A stretch of DNA of 64,000 nt, taken from Corythucha ciliata (taxonomy: Eukaryota; Arthropoda; Insecta; Hemiptera; Tingidae). The stretch covers positions 31,290,198-31,354,197 of the forward strand of contig CM075937.1 of NCBI GenBank assembly GCA_038030265.1. Direction: 5' to 3'. The notes under the pieces were generated by a model. It was not told the DNA's origin. It did no database searches and saw nothing but the letters and a program-made list of their open reading frames with translations. Positions 11,515-23,505 of this stretch are shown here, piece by piece. The position numbers and the translations under genes are program-made. Positions within the stretch are counted from its first letter, which is position 1; the number at the start of each line of letters is the position of its first letter.

Positions 11515-11706
11515 CTTTGAAGCGATATTGTTAGTGGGATCGCTTAGACTACGAGGGTTAGTAGGTAATGCATGCATGAAACTGTAGCCGTAGGAGTTTA
11601 CGTTGTCTGTCTTCCCTCGTTGAGGTGCGTTAGAAACGAACCGGTTTCGGCTGCTCGCCATCTTCAGCGTCTGTAAGTACAACTGAAACGTACTTACAGA
11701 CGTAGG
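11515..11706. repeat. Dispersed repeat, family Q, copy 1
   Basis: Begins gcgatattgttagtgggatc and contains gtagccgtaggagtttacg, cttccctcgttgaggtgcg, gaaccggtttcggctgctcg and catcttcagcgtctgtaag. It ends in an inverted repeat (cgtctgtaagtac ... gtacttacagacg). A second, rearranged copy is at 16602-16848. Confidence 0.6.
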
Positions 11707-11709
11707 ACA

Positions 11710-12940
11710 GAAGATCAAGAGCCATCCCTAAAACTTTTTTTTTCAGCTTAATTCACTTTTCCTGTGCTAATCTATGAGGAAAGACAAATACAAGTGGAAT
11801 AAGATGAAAAAAAATTATTGAAATAGCTTTCGTATCTTCTTTTAGGCACTCAAAATGGGCCTAATTGCCTCATTTTTTGTTATAACAATGGATTTTTCTC
11901 AAAACTTTGCGAAGGACAGGAGTAAAATAAGCATGAAGTATTAAACCAAGTTACTTCATACAGTTTTAGAGGAATTTGCCGGCCGCTGGGAGCACCATGG
12001 CTAATGTAGTCTAGCTTTGAACAGTTGTCAAAAACTGACATTTTTTAAAATATCCTGATATTTTCCCAGTTTACTCCAAGAATCTTTCGCTAACTTTGGA
12101 CAAAATGTCCTTACTCACACCGAAAAAAGTGTGCTCTTTTCATTGGTGTCGTTGGATTTAACCTAGAACGCATGCTTCCCAAGTTACAGCTGCTTTTGTT
12201 GCTAAAACCAGTGATGTGCTGAAAAACGTGAAAAAATCTTTTATCTCGACTAGGAAAGGAAATCGGACCCTAGGTCATAAGACAATTTTTGTTGCATTTT
12301 GGATGTTTAATCACCCCTATTATTTTGCTCAACCAAGTATCAGTCACCGTGTATTTGAGTGCTACGGGTCTTGAAAAATTACCCTACAGGTAATACAGGT
12401 GGGAATGCGGCATCCACCAATCATGTTCGAAAAAAATTGGAGTGTGCAGCCAAACAAAAGGTGACCGTCCAATATTATAGGACAGGAAATTATTAATCAT
12501 ATGAATACACTATTTTGAGGATAAATTCACGGTTTCCTAGCTGAATATACATATAAAAATTATGCCAATTCCAGCAAACCCATATCTGTGCAGGGTCCCG
12601 AGCTCAAACTTATAGTACCGCACAACGCACCCATCATCGTGTTGTGCCCCTAACCGTGTGCACGTTGAAACAAGCAATTTGTTATATAGTCCGAATTCGA
12701 CTGCTAGCGGATAAGTTTCAAATTTCTGAGACTGGGTAAATCAATCTCAGAGATCAAGAGAATAGCAACTTGTAAAATAAAACTTGGTTGTGACTTTGTT
12801 AAAACCGGCCTGATAATCAGGATAAAAACAAATAAAATAATAAAGAATTTACTTCGTAAAAATAATATTTGAGTTATAACAAAAATTGCAACTAAAAAGG
12901 TACTGGACGGAATCTCAACAACTACTTTAACCGAGACATT
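11710..12940. other. Intergenic, downstream of RELCH
   Basis: AT-rich with no coding signal and no repeat I recognise from elsewhere. A short hairpin (ccgcacaacgcacc ... tgttgtgccc) lies around 12619-12650. The RELCH 3' UTR should lie in its right part, but I see no AATAAA on the minus strand close to the stop. Confidence 0.4.
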
Positions 12941-15900
12941 CTATTTTTTGTTCCAAAACATTCCCGGCAAATTGGGCGGCTTGGCGTTGAAGATTTTTGT
13001 CATTTTTTGTTTCATCTCGGAAACAGGCGTGGGAGAAGTTGGTTGACTAGTACTGCAATGAAAAGTAGGAAGGGGTGAGTTAGAATTTATCAAGTCTTAT
13101 TGTTTTAAATAAATAACCGGAAAGCGGTACCTTTGAACGGAAGCTCCCACAGGCGTAAACCCCGATCTGATTTCAAGTTCCCGTATCATAGAAGAAACTG
13201 TGTCGACGTGAGACTGCATTGCTTCCTTGCAAAAAGTTTCCAGGAGCCTGTTTTTTTGTTTGTACAACAGAATAGGATATTCGGTGCGATCCAAACGAAC
13301 TACAATGAACTTATTTACAATACCTGAGAGTCGGAATTAAAGTGTTTGAAATACACGATTTTGATATTTGAAGAAATATGCAATTCGATAAAACTTCTAC
13401 GAGGCAAGCAGCTACTTCAGATCTTTTAGCCTCGTGAGAGTCGAATCCGCATTTAGTTAGATTTCCCAGTTCGAAAAATATAACTAAATATATATAATAA
13501 AAAATACATGAATTAAAATGAACGAAATACGTTCTTAGAAAAGTGTAATTACCTTCTTCCCTGAACGTGGTGTCGGCGTGGGTCGCCATCTGTCCCAAAG
13601 CATTGATCATTTGGATCATCCAAGTAGAATTATTTTTACAGCTTGGATCCGAGACTATTTCCTGAATTTGAATGTAGGCCTTTTCGAGGACTTCTCGATT
13701 TGAACTTTTCTCTAAAATAAGACCATATATAGGCAGAGTTGAAACACGTATGTTCGGATCCGGATCAGATGCCAACGTCACTAAAGCGGGTATTATTCGT
13801 GAGGCGATTGTTTGCTCCGGGAAATGAGGAACGGCGTCGATTAGAAGATTCGCTGTGGCTTTTCGCACGGAAGCACTTTGATGGCCAACACCTGTAAACA
13901 GGGCAATTGTGAAAAATGTAATGAACGAAGAGCACTTAGCTAAACACACCTTGCCACAAGGCCGAAATTAAAGGGTTCATTAACCGCGGAACGGAGGCCA
14001 ATTGTTGCACGGCCAAGTGAAGGCACTCTAAAGGCCCTGAAACTGAACTAACGCTCACCAATAGCCGACTCAACGTTTGGCCCAGCTCTTCGTCAGCGTT
14101 TGTCGTCGGCGCCAAGACTCCAAGAAGGTATATAATGGGAACATTTAGTGACGGCCAGCCGCCACGTTTCTCTACCGCCATCAACTTGTTTTCGATTCGT
14201 TCGATGTGACCCAAAAATATTGGTTTCACCTACGGACAAAAAGAAGTTTAAGGAAACGGTTGCTGCATGAAAAAAGTAAATTATCCTACGTGTTGTGAGG
14301 TGAATATTGCACCACACCCGGCGCTTAAATTGGAAAAATACGAAATGAATCTTTTCAGACTCTCCGAAGTTGGATCAACTTTGTCAGAAATCGACAACAC
14401 CCTGGGGATCCTGAAACAAAAAACGTCGTAAAAAAAAAACTGGGAAAATCGTGCCTAACATGACTGTAATGACAGACAAAATATCGATAATCCAACTGAG
14501 CTGAGTCCAAGGTGGCAGGTGTTGAAGGCAATGATCGAAAGACGATATCACTATACCAACGGGATGTTTTTCGTAGAAGAGCTTGGGGTTCCCCAGACTT
14601 TTACACACTTCGGCAAATGCGCTACCTTGTAAGATACACGAACTTATAACACGAAATGACAAAATAGGAAAAATGAGTTTACACGCACGATGCATGGGAG
14701 GAGGCAGCGACTGTGAAATGTGATCTATGACTTCTTGAGACGTTGCAGCAAACATTACAACATGCGGAAGCGTAGCAGTTAGTGCTTCGATCAAGTTACA
14801 ACACTTCAAATCTTTTTCCTGTTTCTGTAATAAGCTGGATTTTAGTATCGTTGCGATAAAAAAACAGTAACGATCAGTTATCTCACATCTATCAAGGATT
14901 CTAGAGAATCGAGTAAATTTGGCAATAAATGGGTGTGAAAAACATCCCAGTCCAGAGCCAACTTCGCTGTTACTGTGAGCAGTACTTGTTGAGTAAGTTT
15001 AACTACTGTACTACTCCTGTCGCGAAGCCCTATTAAAGCCAGTTGCTCTATCTGAGAAATAAACGATCATTATCATTTCCTTTTCAACTTTCTTTCAATC
15101 TCTTGTCCAACCCCACAGCCACAGGGTGTCAGCCTTACCTCGCCGTATTTTTCGCGGACCACACGACAACCGATGACAGACAAACTCGTCACCGCGTGAC
15201 CTCGAACGCCCTCATCTTTGTCGTCCATGAGCTGTTTCAACATTGACACGAGCAACGAGTCGCGAAGCTCGTGGGATATTAACGGCGATATATGAGCGCA
15301 CAGCTGGGCGACAAGAACTCGTCTCTCGGGATATTTGTCTGACATAAGTTCCCAGCACCGCGAAAGCAGTTCGCTGTGCACTGCTTCGAGGATGTCAACG
15401 TTTTCACACAATCGTACGATTCCTAAACAAAAAAAAGAACGTAATTGCTTCAGTAACATAGAATACTGACGATTTAAACGGAACGAAACAATCAAAGCGG
15501 GATTTGTCCTCGGACCTAACGCTTAGTCTGGTGCCAGAAGCTTATCTTTAGCAATTTTTACTGAATTGTAGCCCTTCTAAAAAATGGCAGCATAGAGACG
15601 AATGAACGAGAGCATATCACTGAGTCACATGCAAATCCTACTCATTCTTCTCGTTCAGCGCAACGGGCACTCATTCTTTAAAAACTAGTTCTGTATGTGT
15701 TACGACCAGTCGAAAACTCGGTAAAATGCCACTTTAGACACTCCCCATAGACCCATTATTCATGGCGATTCCATGAATAGCCCACGATTCGCAATCAATT
15801 TGTCTACTTTCGGGGATAAAACCGTGCCGTGTGGTTAGCCACGGTGCAGCCAAGTGACCAATTTGACCCAAGCAGGTTCACAAGACTAAATTAAGGAAAA

Positions 15901-18764
15901 ACCCTCATTTGGCGTTAAAATTAAGAAAAATACACTAATTCTTGGTTATGTACCGGCAGCCAACTTCTCGGTATAATTGACAAAAATCTGTATTTGCCAT
16001 TTTGAAAGCTAGTTAACTACTGAAATTAAGTAAAGTACGTGGCTTCTCGAGGTAACTTCACAGCCCAAGTGGAGATAATTCGCTAAACCTCTGTTTCTGT
16101 AAGTCCTTGGACGGCTAATCTTGAGTATGCCAATTAAACGTGCCGCTTTCGGGTGGACTAGAAGTTTGAAAAAGCGCTAATTCTGGAGTGCAAGCGAAGA
16201 AAATCACTACCTATATTTCGCGGCTAAATAACAAGAAATTACTAATTCGCGGCTAAAATATCTAGAAATTACTAATTCGCAGCTACAATCGAAAAAACTT
16301 CAACTCGCGGCTAAAATTGAGAAAAAGCACTATAATGTTACTAAAATTCCGAAAATTCAATGATTCGCAGTTAATATTGATGAAAAGCGCAAATTCGCGG
16401 TTAAATGTGAGAAAAGTTCTAATTCACGGCTAAAATTGAGAGAACACCAATATAATTCACGGTTTCCGAAGGTGCCATCGTGGATAAAACTGAGAAGCAC
16501 TAATTCATGACTAGAAGTGAAAAAAGAGGCAATCATTGATGTCAAAATTCACGAAAACGCTAAGGGCCGTATTCAGAAACCAACCTTAACCTTTACAACT
16601 CCTTTAAACGATATTGTTAGTATGGTCGCTTAGACTACGAGGGTTAGCAGGTAATGCATGCATGAAACTGTAGCCGTAGCGCGCCTCGATGGTGTAATTA
16701 ACACCTGTACAACTGGTGGTTGTACTTACAGACGCTGAAGATGGCAAGCAGCCGAAACCGGTTCGTTTCTAACGCACCTCAACGAGGGAAGACAGACAAC
16801 GTAGGCTCCTACGGCTACAGTTTCATGCATTTAGGTGTTGATGGCGTGTATTATTGAGGCTAAGGAGGCTAACGTCGGCAAAGGCCAACGTTGTAAGTGG
16901 TTGCTACAAGTTGCTCGAATTTGAGATATCGAACAAGATCAGAAGATCGAAAAAAAAGTATTCCCGCTTCCTCATGAACAAGTTTTTAAAAAATTGTCAA
17001 ATTGCCTTTTTAAACCCAAGAGCTCATAGATCCGATTTGAAACTTCAGGAACAGAAGTTAAAATAAAAGCTATGGTTGCAAGTTATCCAAAAATTTTGAG
17101 CAGTCTCATTTAGCTAAAAAAACAACAAAAAACTCTTGGTTTCAGCTTACCAGCTATAATAACGTTGCGATCGTCTTGGGTCGGCCTTTTTTTGACATTC
17201 AGAAGACAATGAATGAGCGAGGATTTGACTTTTTCGTCAGGATGAAGACCGATCATATAGGTGAGAAGCGGGACGACACGACTCAGCCATTCTTTGTTGT
17301 TGACCGGGAGCTGCTGCACGACGAGCGCAAGGGAACTCCCTAGAGAGCTGATAAGGGAGTCGTAAGAGACGTCGTGCAAATGATCAAGGGGTTTCGGTAG
17401 AACCAAGTACGACCAGACTTCTTTCTCGAAATTACTAAAAGAAAACGATATATACGAAAATTTTAGCGTTGAAATCGGCGGAACGTAGATCAAGACGGAA
17501 AGGGGCCAGACCTTAGCGAAGACTGGACACCACTCGGCGCGACGTTCAGTGGAATTTCAAACAAGGGCGGTTGCTCTTCGAGTGGTACGTCGTACTCGTC
17601 AGTGGTTTCGTTCAATTCGGGATTGGGTTTCAAGTCCGAAGTGTCTTGCAGAGACAAGTCGACACGGTTAACCATTTCAAAACTTTCGGACAAATCAACA
17701 CCCGACTGACTGGCGATTTCAGGTTCCTCGGAAGACTCACCGACGACTTCACACTGTGTTTCTGCGTCAACCATTGACCTGGATGATGAAGAAAAGGTCG
17801 AGTCAAGAAAAGTAAAAGACTTAAGCGAGGTAAAATGATAGCTACTTGACATACTGGTTTAAAGCTTCTTCCAGAGTAAGCACTTTCTCTTTGAAATGCA
17901 TCAGATCTTCGAGCTGAAAGAAAACAATTTTTACAGCCGAAGTAACTAAACAAATCAATGAATAGATAAATAAAATACATTCGGAAGGATTTCCGTTTGA
18001 GTTTCGATTGAGCTGGAAGTAACAGTAGAGTACTTCATACCCAGCCTGTAGAGATGAAGAAGATCCGAGGGTTTAGGCATGTTTAAGCCCACGTCGTCCC
18101 AATCTTCAAAATCCTGTAAAAGCCACGACAAACAAATTTAGACGAACTAAGGCCTCTCGTCCATCACGCTGAGTATACCTGGTCCTCATTTTCATCGGCG
18201 AAAGTGATAGAAGTTAATTTATAGCCGTTCAATAGCATATATTCGTTGAGTAAAAAATTCAACGCTCGCCTCTCGTGTGGCTTGATTAAAGTTTCGCTTT
18301 CAGACGACGGAGACGTGACAGCACCCGTCGCCACCGTTAAATTGTTTCTCAACGAGTTGATCATTTCTCTAGCTTTCCTTAACTCAAATTCTAGGACGGC
18401 CACTCGTTCATCCTGACCTCGTTCACCGTCCTCTGACAATCGTGTCATATCGAGCGAATCCAATGTCGCCTGACTCGATGATCTCTCTTTAAAAATTAAA
18501 AGCTGACGTTGATCCCATAAATCTGGACAGAATTTTGTGCTACGTACGTAAATTGGGAAGAACCTCAAGACGGGACGTCTCAAAATTGACGGGGTTCGAA
18601 AAGAAGTCCTTGAGACAACCAAGCTCTCGACCAGCCTCCACAAGTTCACAGTGAAACTCCAGAGCAGTCAACCACATTTTGTCTCTCAAGAGTTTAATGG
18701 CAATATCATTGTAGGAAATGTCCGAAGATCGGCCGTCAGTACTGGCAGAAAATGGGTTTTCCAT
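12941..18764 (-). CDS. RELCH: RELCH (LisH, coiled-coil and HEAT repeat protein), complete
   Basis: Orthologue of RELCH/KIAA1468, which in mammals binds RAB11 and OSBP and tethers recycling endosomes to the trans-Golgi network for cholesterol transfer. I place 16 exons: 18764-18548, 18486-18179, 18113-17979, 17913-17855, 17778-17512, 17434-17151, 15422-15139, 15051-14887, 14824-14683, 14625-14460, 14410-14290, 14229-13950, 13891-13553, 13483-13324, 13247-13131, 13052-12941. All junctions are GT-AG and in phase, totalling 3156 nt (1051 aa, human about 1216). The start ATG at 18764 opens MENPFSAS; upstream in-frame codons lack ATG. Domains in order: LisH (IAIKLLRDKMWLTALEFHCE, residues about 20-50), coiled coil VAVLEFELRKAREMINSLR, second LisH-like region RRALNFLLNEYML-NGYKLTSITF followed by DFEDWDDVGLNMPKPSDLLH, then HEAT repeats (KYPERRVLVAQ, LPIYGLILE) to a basic end. 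The 14626-14682 splice sites have a close alternative. Introns are mostly 57-80 bp, except 15423-17150, which holds repeats. Confidence 0.95.
15880..16560 (+). repeat. Type A degenerate minisatellite in RELCH intron
   Basis: Diverged tandem units on the aattcgcggctaaaattgag theme (clear at 16220-16330 and 16390-16445), interspersed with cggtttccgaaggtgcc-type spacers. The array sits in the 1.73 kb RELCH intron, which is far longer than the other introns of this gene. The repeat cluster therefore explains the intron expansion. Confidence 0.65.
16602..16848. repeat. Dispersed repeat, family Q, copy 2 (palindromic)
   Basis: Starts acgatattgttagtatggtc and contains gtaatgcatgcatgaaactg near the start, then in inverse orientation cagacgctgaagatggcaag, gccgaaaccggttcgtttct and cctacggctacagtttcatg. 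It thus holds the same sequences as 11515-11706 arranged as a fold. It lies in the RELCH intron. Confidence 0.6.
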
Positions 18765-19194
18765 AGTAGCTCTTTCCCACAGCGTCACACCTTCAATTAT
18801 TAGTTAGGGTATAAACTGTACCGTTTAATTTAAACTGAGCATGTCACAGTTGCTAAGCCATGATCTGATGAGTTTAATTTCACACAAAAATAGAAGAAAA
18901 CATTAAATTTAACTACTGCGTCCCTAACGAAAGGGCAAGATAACATTGAAAGGTGGCAAGTGATAAAAAAGATTAGGAACATTTATGAGCGCTCACGCTC
19001 ACTCTCTCAGGTTGAATGGCTTGGCGGGTTGGCGCAGACTCCAACTCACTCGTATCCAGCAAAAATCGGGTACTCGTAGATTCGTAGGCCATTCGCGTCT
19101 ACGTTCAGCGTCTCCGATTTTCATTCTGTATTGTGCATTGCAGTTTTATATTATTTGATGATTAATCCGCCAGGAATCGAGTCAGGATCGCGGG
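18765..19194. other. RELCH upstream region
   Basis: About 430 bp upstream of the RELCH start codon before the first repeat. It presumably contains the promoter and 5' UTR on the minus strand. I cannot identify a TATA box or initiator with confidence. Confidence 0.35.
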
Positions 19195-19306
19195 AAGCCG
19201 AGCATTTCCACCCATCTTCTCTGAATTATGTCATATGGTAACGGAGAAGACGGGTGGAAATGCTCGGCTCTAGAGCGGAAATGTATGCAAATGGAAAACG
19301 CCATTA
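19195..19306. mobile_element. Hairpin MITE, family P, copy 2 (5' truncated)
   Basis: Matches copy 1 (aagccgagcatttccacc ... ggtggaaatgctcggctc) and keeps the right terminus atggaaaacgccatta. The outer part of the left arm is missing. Confidence 0.75.
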
Positions 19307-19383
19307 CAGTAAAATACAAATAGTAATGCTCCGTTCCTTAAGATTAACCCAAAACTCTCCGCTTGGGATGGCGTTGGCCTTAA

Positions 19384-19776
19384 GGGGGAGTTGCACGGAT
19401 GATTCCTCGACCCCCCTCCAATCACATCGTCGCCTACTTCTCGGCATACATTTTCTAGCCTTATTTTTGCACCAATCCTGGTTTTTAAGGGCTCGTTTTA
19501 ATCTTCAGGAAATTCCGCATATGCAGTAGTTTTCCTTTTTTCAAATTTCATCCCAGAAGTTATTTTAAATTCGCCTTGAACTTTTACCTTGTAATTTCAC
19601 CGTTTTTCTCGACTTATTTGAAAAAAGGAAAACTACTGCATATTCAGAATTTCCTGAAGATTAAAACGAGTCCTTAAAACCTGGATTGGTGCAGAAATAA
19701 GGCCAGAAAATGTATGCCGAGAAGTAGGCGAGGGGTGATTGGAGGATGGTAGAGGAATCATCACTGCAGTTCCCCC
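19384..19776. mobile_element. 393-bp TTAA-flanked foldback, copy 1 (piggyBac-like)
   Basis: TTAA at 19380-19383 and 19777-19780 flanks inverted termini GGGGGAGTTG / CAGTTCCCCC. The arms are about 170 bp and include ctcctcga-like then tgcaccaatcctgg, ttaatcttcaggaaattccg and catatgcagtagttttcc, all present again in reverse complement. TTAA target duplication is characteristic of piggyBac. With no transposase this is a MITE. A copy of almost identical length is at 55066-55459. Confidence 0.75.
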
Positions 19777-19860
19777 TTAATACTATGGCGGACTGGAGTA
19801 TCTTGGCATAGCGGGGGGAGGGGCGCCTTGGTTAAGGGGGCGCCGGTTGCGTTAAGGCAC

Positions 19861-20007
19861 TATTGGCGTTTCCCATTTGAATAAAATTCAGCTCAGGAGC
19901 CGAGCATTTCCACTCGTCTTCTCCGTTACCGTATGATGTAATTCAGAGAAGACGGGTGGAAATGCTCGGCTTCGGAGCGGAATTTTATTCAAATGGAAAA
20001 CGCTATA
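19861..20007. mobile_element. Hairpin MITE, family P, copy 3
   Basis: Complete copy with ends ttggcgtttcccatttgaat and attcaaatggaaaacgctat. The arms read gagccgagcatttccac and gtggaaatgctcggcttc. Confidence 0.8.
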
Positions 20008-20157
20008 TAAAAGACTGTTAACGCAGTAGCGTATAGTTTTGGGGGGGGGGGAGGCAGGCCATAGCCCACGACCCAACTGCGGAGTATTGGATATGGGCAA
20101 AAGTATATTTTCGGTCCTTCCACACCGTATTTTCACTGCATTCTCGATAAATTTATC

Positions 20158-22328
20158 CAGTGGCGTAGGTAGGAATTTGTCCTGGGGGGGGGGGATCAGA
20201 TTGAAATCTCGTAAGGGTGAGGGGAGGGGGTAAGTTCACATTTTATAGTCATCATTCCACCCAGCCAGAACACTCTTGAATCTGGACATCTTGCTGGCCT
20301 CATCAGCCTCAATCTCTCAGGTAAGGGCGATTGCTGGGCTTTACCCGCAAATTAGCGCGTTTCTCAATTTTGGCCGATTGTATCATTCTTCTCAATTTCA
20401 GCCGCAGATTAGCGGTTTTGCCCCATCCCCTCCCATAGCCATGAATTTGCGCATTTTCTCAACTTTAGCAGCAAAGTATCGTTTTAATCCCGTGAGCGAT
20501 GTTTCTTAAATATCCACGAGTTTTGGCGTTTTCCCCAATTTTAGCAGCATATTACCGATTTTTAACATTTTTTTACCAGGGGATTAGCACTTTTCTCAGT
20601 TTTAGCTGGAAATGAACGTTTTTCTTAAGTGTTTTCCTCAATATTAGCCGCAAAATAGGGGAACTTTTCACGAACTAGGATTTTTTTGGTTCACCTTACG
20701 CAATGCATGAGCGATTTTTCTCAGTTTTACTCGCGAATTAGCGGTTTCTTCACCTATTGCCAAAAATTGGCGCTATTTTTCAATTTCAGCCTAAAAGTTG
20801 CCTTCAGAATCCGCAAATTGGCGTATATTCAGTTTTTGGTGCAAATTAGAATTTTTCTCAATTTCAACCGCGATTTATCGCTTTTTTTTTTAAATTGTAG
20901 CGGCGACGCGTCGTAGCGTTTCAAACCTGTGCATTAGCGAATTTTCTCAATTTCAGTCACAAATTGGCGTTTGGCGCAATTTTAGCTGTAAATTGGCGCT
21001 TTTTTCCATTTTCCAGCCAGGCTTAAAATTAACCTTTCTCTTAATTTTGACCAGGCTGATTATTTTATTTTCTGAATATTACCCGCAAATTAGCGGTTTT
21101 TCACATTTTACCATAGCAATTTTATATTACTTTTATAGGTATAGATTATTGCTTCTTTTCAGTTCTAGCCGTGAATTAGCGTATTTTTTAACATTATACT
21201 ATAGCCATGCATGAATTTGCCATTTTTCTGAATTCTAGCCACAAAAATGCCTTCAGAAGGTGCGAATTTAAATTATAAATGTAATTTTTTTTTTCAAACC
21301 TTTTTCAAACCAAAAAATTTACATTTCTGTCAAAAAATCATCATTTTTTAAATTATAAATTTCACGACGCTGCGAGAATTAGTGATGTTTCTCAATTTTA
21401 ACTGCGAATTTTTGCTTTTTCTAAATTTTAGCAGCGTGGTAGCGTTTCCAACCCGTGCATTACCTACCGAGTTTTGTCAATTTTTGCCAAAAATTGGCGT
21501 TTGACTCAATTTAAGCTGCAAATTAGCAATTTTTTCCAAGTTTAACTGAGAATTAGCACTTTTCCCCAATTAGAACTGAAAATTAACGTTTTTCTTCATT
21601 TTAGCTGCGCTAATTGGTGATTTTTTCAATTTTTGCCGCGAATTAGTGATTTTCTTCATTTTGTATCCACGAATTAACGTTTTTCCATAACTTTATGCAT
21701 CTGCAAATTGCAAATTAGCGATTTTTCCCAATTTCAGCTGTGAAATTGCGTTTTGTGGTAATTTTGCGGCGAATGGGCGATTTTACGCCATTTCAGTTGT
21801 GAATTTGCCATTTTTGTCCAATTTTAACCTGAAAGCGTCTTTTATTTGTGAATATTATAGCGTGTTTTCTCAACTTTAACCGCGGGGTTTGCCAAAATAC
21901 AACACTTTTGCGTTGGTTTCCACAATTTATTCGTAGAATGGCCTCCATCTACCGCGAATCAGCGATTTTTTTCTTAATTTTAGTCTGGAAGTTGCATCGC
22001 GAGACCACGAATCAGCGCTTTTTAGCAGCTATAGCCACAAATATTACCGATTTTTGTCTGGTAGAGGGTCCGGGGTGAACCCCTCCCCCATACCTCGGTA
22101 CACTACCGCGTTGGGTCTGAAGTCCAAGGAAAAAGCTGGACGTACTCGGACCTTTTCGGGCTGCTTTAAGTCCAGAAAATCTGCTAAACCTAACTTCAAC
22201 GTGAAACGCTCATTTTTGGAGATTTTATAGGGCTCTTCGTTATGGTACTAATGCTCCTTCGTTCGTATACTTGTAGCTCTGGGGGGGGGGGATCTATCCC
22301 CCATATCCCCCCTGTACCTACGCCCCTG
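20158..22328. mobile_element. 2.2 kb hAT-type element filled with minisatellite
   Basis: The left end CAGTGGCGTAGGTAGG (20158, followed after about 20 bp by an 11-nt G run) and the right end TACCTACGCCCCTG (to 22328, preceded by C and G runs) are inverted termini. The flanks aatttatc (20150-20157) and aatttatg (22329-22336) match at 7 of 8 positions. Almost the whole interior is type A degenerate tandem repeat in the reverse orientation, and no transposase is present. Confidence 0.6.
20290..21880 (-). repeat. Type A degenerate minisatellite, long array
   Basis: About fifty diverged units of roughly 28-35 bp on the theme tttctcaattttagccgcga followed by attagcg, the reverse complement of the 4860 array. 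Clear units occur around 20345-20420, 20705-20770, 21065-21110, 21410-21640 and 21710-21830. No unit is identical to its neighbour, so the array is old. Confidence 0.75.
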
Positions 22329-22439
22329 AATTTATGCACGAGAAGTTGTTCCGCGGTATAATCCGTTTTCTTCCTTGGCTGCACTATAATGGACCTGCAC
22401 CTATCGGGGCCCGGGGCACAAATCTCCAAGACGCCCCCA

Positions 22440-22965
22440 AGTTGAGTTTTCTCAACACAAGCAGCAAATTAACAATTTTTTCTATATTTTAGCACTCATC
22501 TCAGTTTGAGCTTAGAATTGGCGTTGTCTTATGTATTTTCCTCAATAATAGCCGCAAAATAGCAGGGTTTTCCGAATTTTAGCCACAAATCACATTTTTT
22601 TTGTTCAAAAGCGCTATGAATTACCGATTTTTCTCAGCCGCAAATCAGCGGTATTTTACCTACACAGCCTCAAATTGGCGTTTTTTCTCAATTTTAACCA
22701 CAAAAGTCGCGAATTGGATGCGATTCAAATTGAAATTTTTCACAATTATATAGCCACGAATTAGTTATTTTCCTCAATTACACCCGCGAATTATAGCTTT
22801 TTCTTAATATTAGCAGCGTAGTAGCGTTTCCAACCCTTGAATTTGCGAATTGTATTAATTTTAACCATGAACTGGCGTTTTTCGCAATTCATGCTGCAAA
22901 TTGACTATTTTTTACATTTTTAGCAGCAAATTATCATTTTTCTTTTAGCACCGCGTTAGCAATGT
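22440..22965 (-). repeat. Type A degenerate minisatellite
   Basis: Same unit and orientation as the preceding array (for example tttctcaattttaaccaca around 22683). It lies between two GC-rich stretches, gacctgcacctatcggggcc (22392) and its approximate inverse ggccccgataggagtaggtc (24453-24472). These may be the termini of a second element, but I see no matching target duplication. Confidence 0.55.
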
Positions 22966-22974
22966 TGTGTCCTG

Positions 22975-23505
22975 GCCTCATCAGTCCGGCAATTGAGCCG
23001 AGTACGGAGCCGATGGACCGCCCCTCACCGGGAGCGGAGGTGCCACCGCACTACGATCCCCGCCCGCAGCGCCAGGCTCCACCCGACCCAGCAAAACCCA
23101 GTCAGGGCGAGGACCCGGCTCACCAGGACTGATGAGAAACGTGAGGGCGAAAAGGGGGCTGGGGATGTTGTGGCTAGGCGCCACGGCCGAGTTCAATAAA
23201 GAACGACAAAGATGTTGGGGACAGGACCCACCAAACAATCACGAAAAATTGCATCGAAGGTGCGGTCCTGGTGAGCCGGTATCTGACTCGGTTTTGCTGG
23301 GTCGGGTGGAGCGCCGGGGGCGAGGATCGTAGTGCAGTGGCTCCGTACTCGGCTCAACTGCCGGGCTGATGAGACCAGGACCGAGTAACTCAGGAAGCTG
23401 AAGGTCTGAGGTCGAAACGGAGACTGGACCGCATCTTCGGTGCAATATTTCGTGATTGTTTGGTGGGTCCTGCCCCCAACATCTTTGTCGTTCTTTATTT
23501 TCCTA
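22975..23505. repeat. GC-rich nested palindromes with a proline-rich reading frame
   Basis: A 530-bp island much richer in G+C than its surroundings. Two inverted pairs are visible: 22983-23075 against about 23310-23370 (gccgagtacggagcc and ggctccgtactcggc), and 23195-23270 against 23428-23500 (aataaagaacgacaaagatg and its complement). Both members of the first pair can be read as related peptides, GLISPAIEPSTEP...HYDPRPQR on + and GLISPAVEPSTEP-HYDPRPRR on -. The origin is not recognised. It may be a fragment of a retroelement or of a host gene captured in a foldback. Confidence 0.5.

Noticed and set aside
20290..21880. CRISPR-like array
   Set aside because: Units are degenerate, of irregular length and without conserved repeats separating unique spacers; the genome is eukaryotic.
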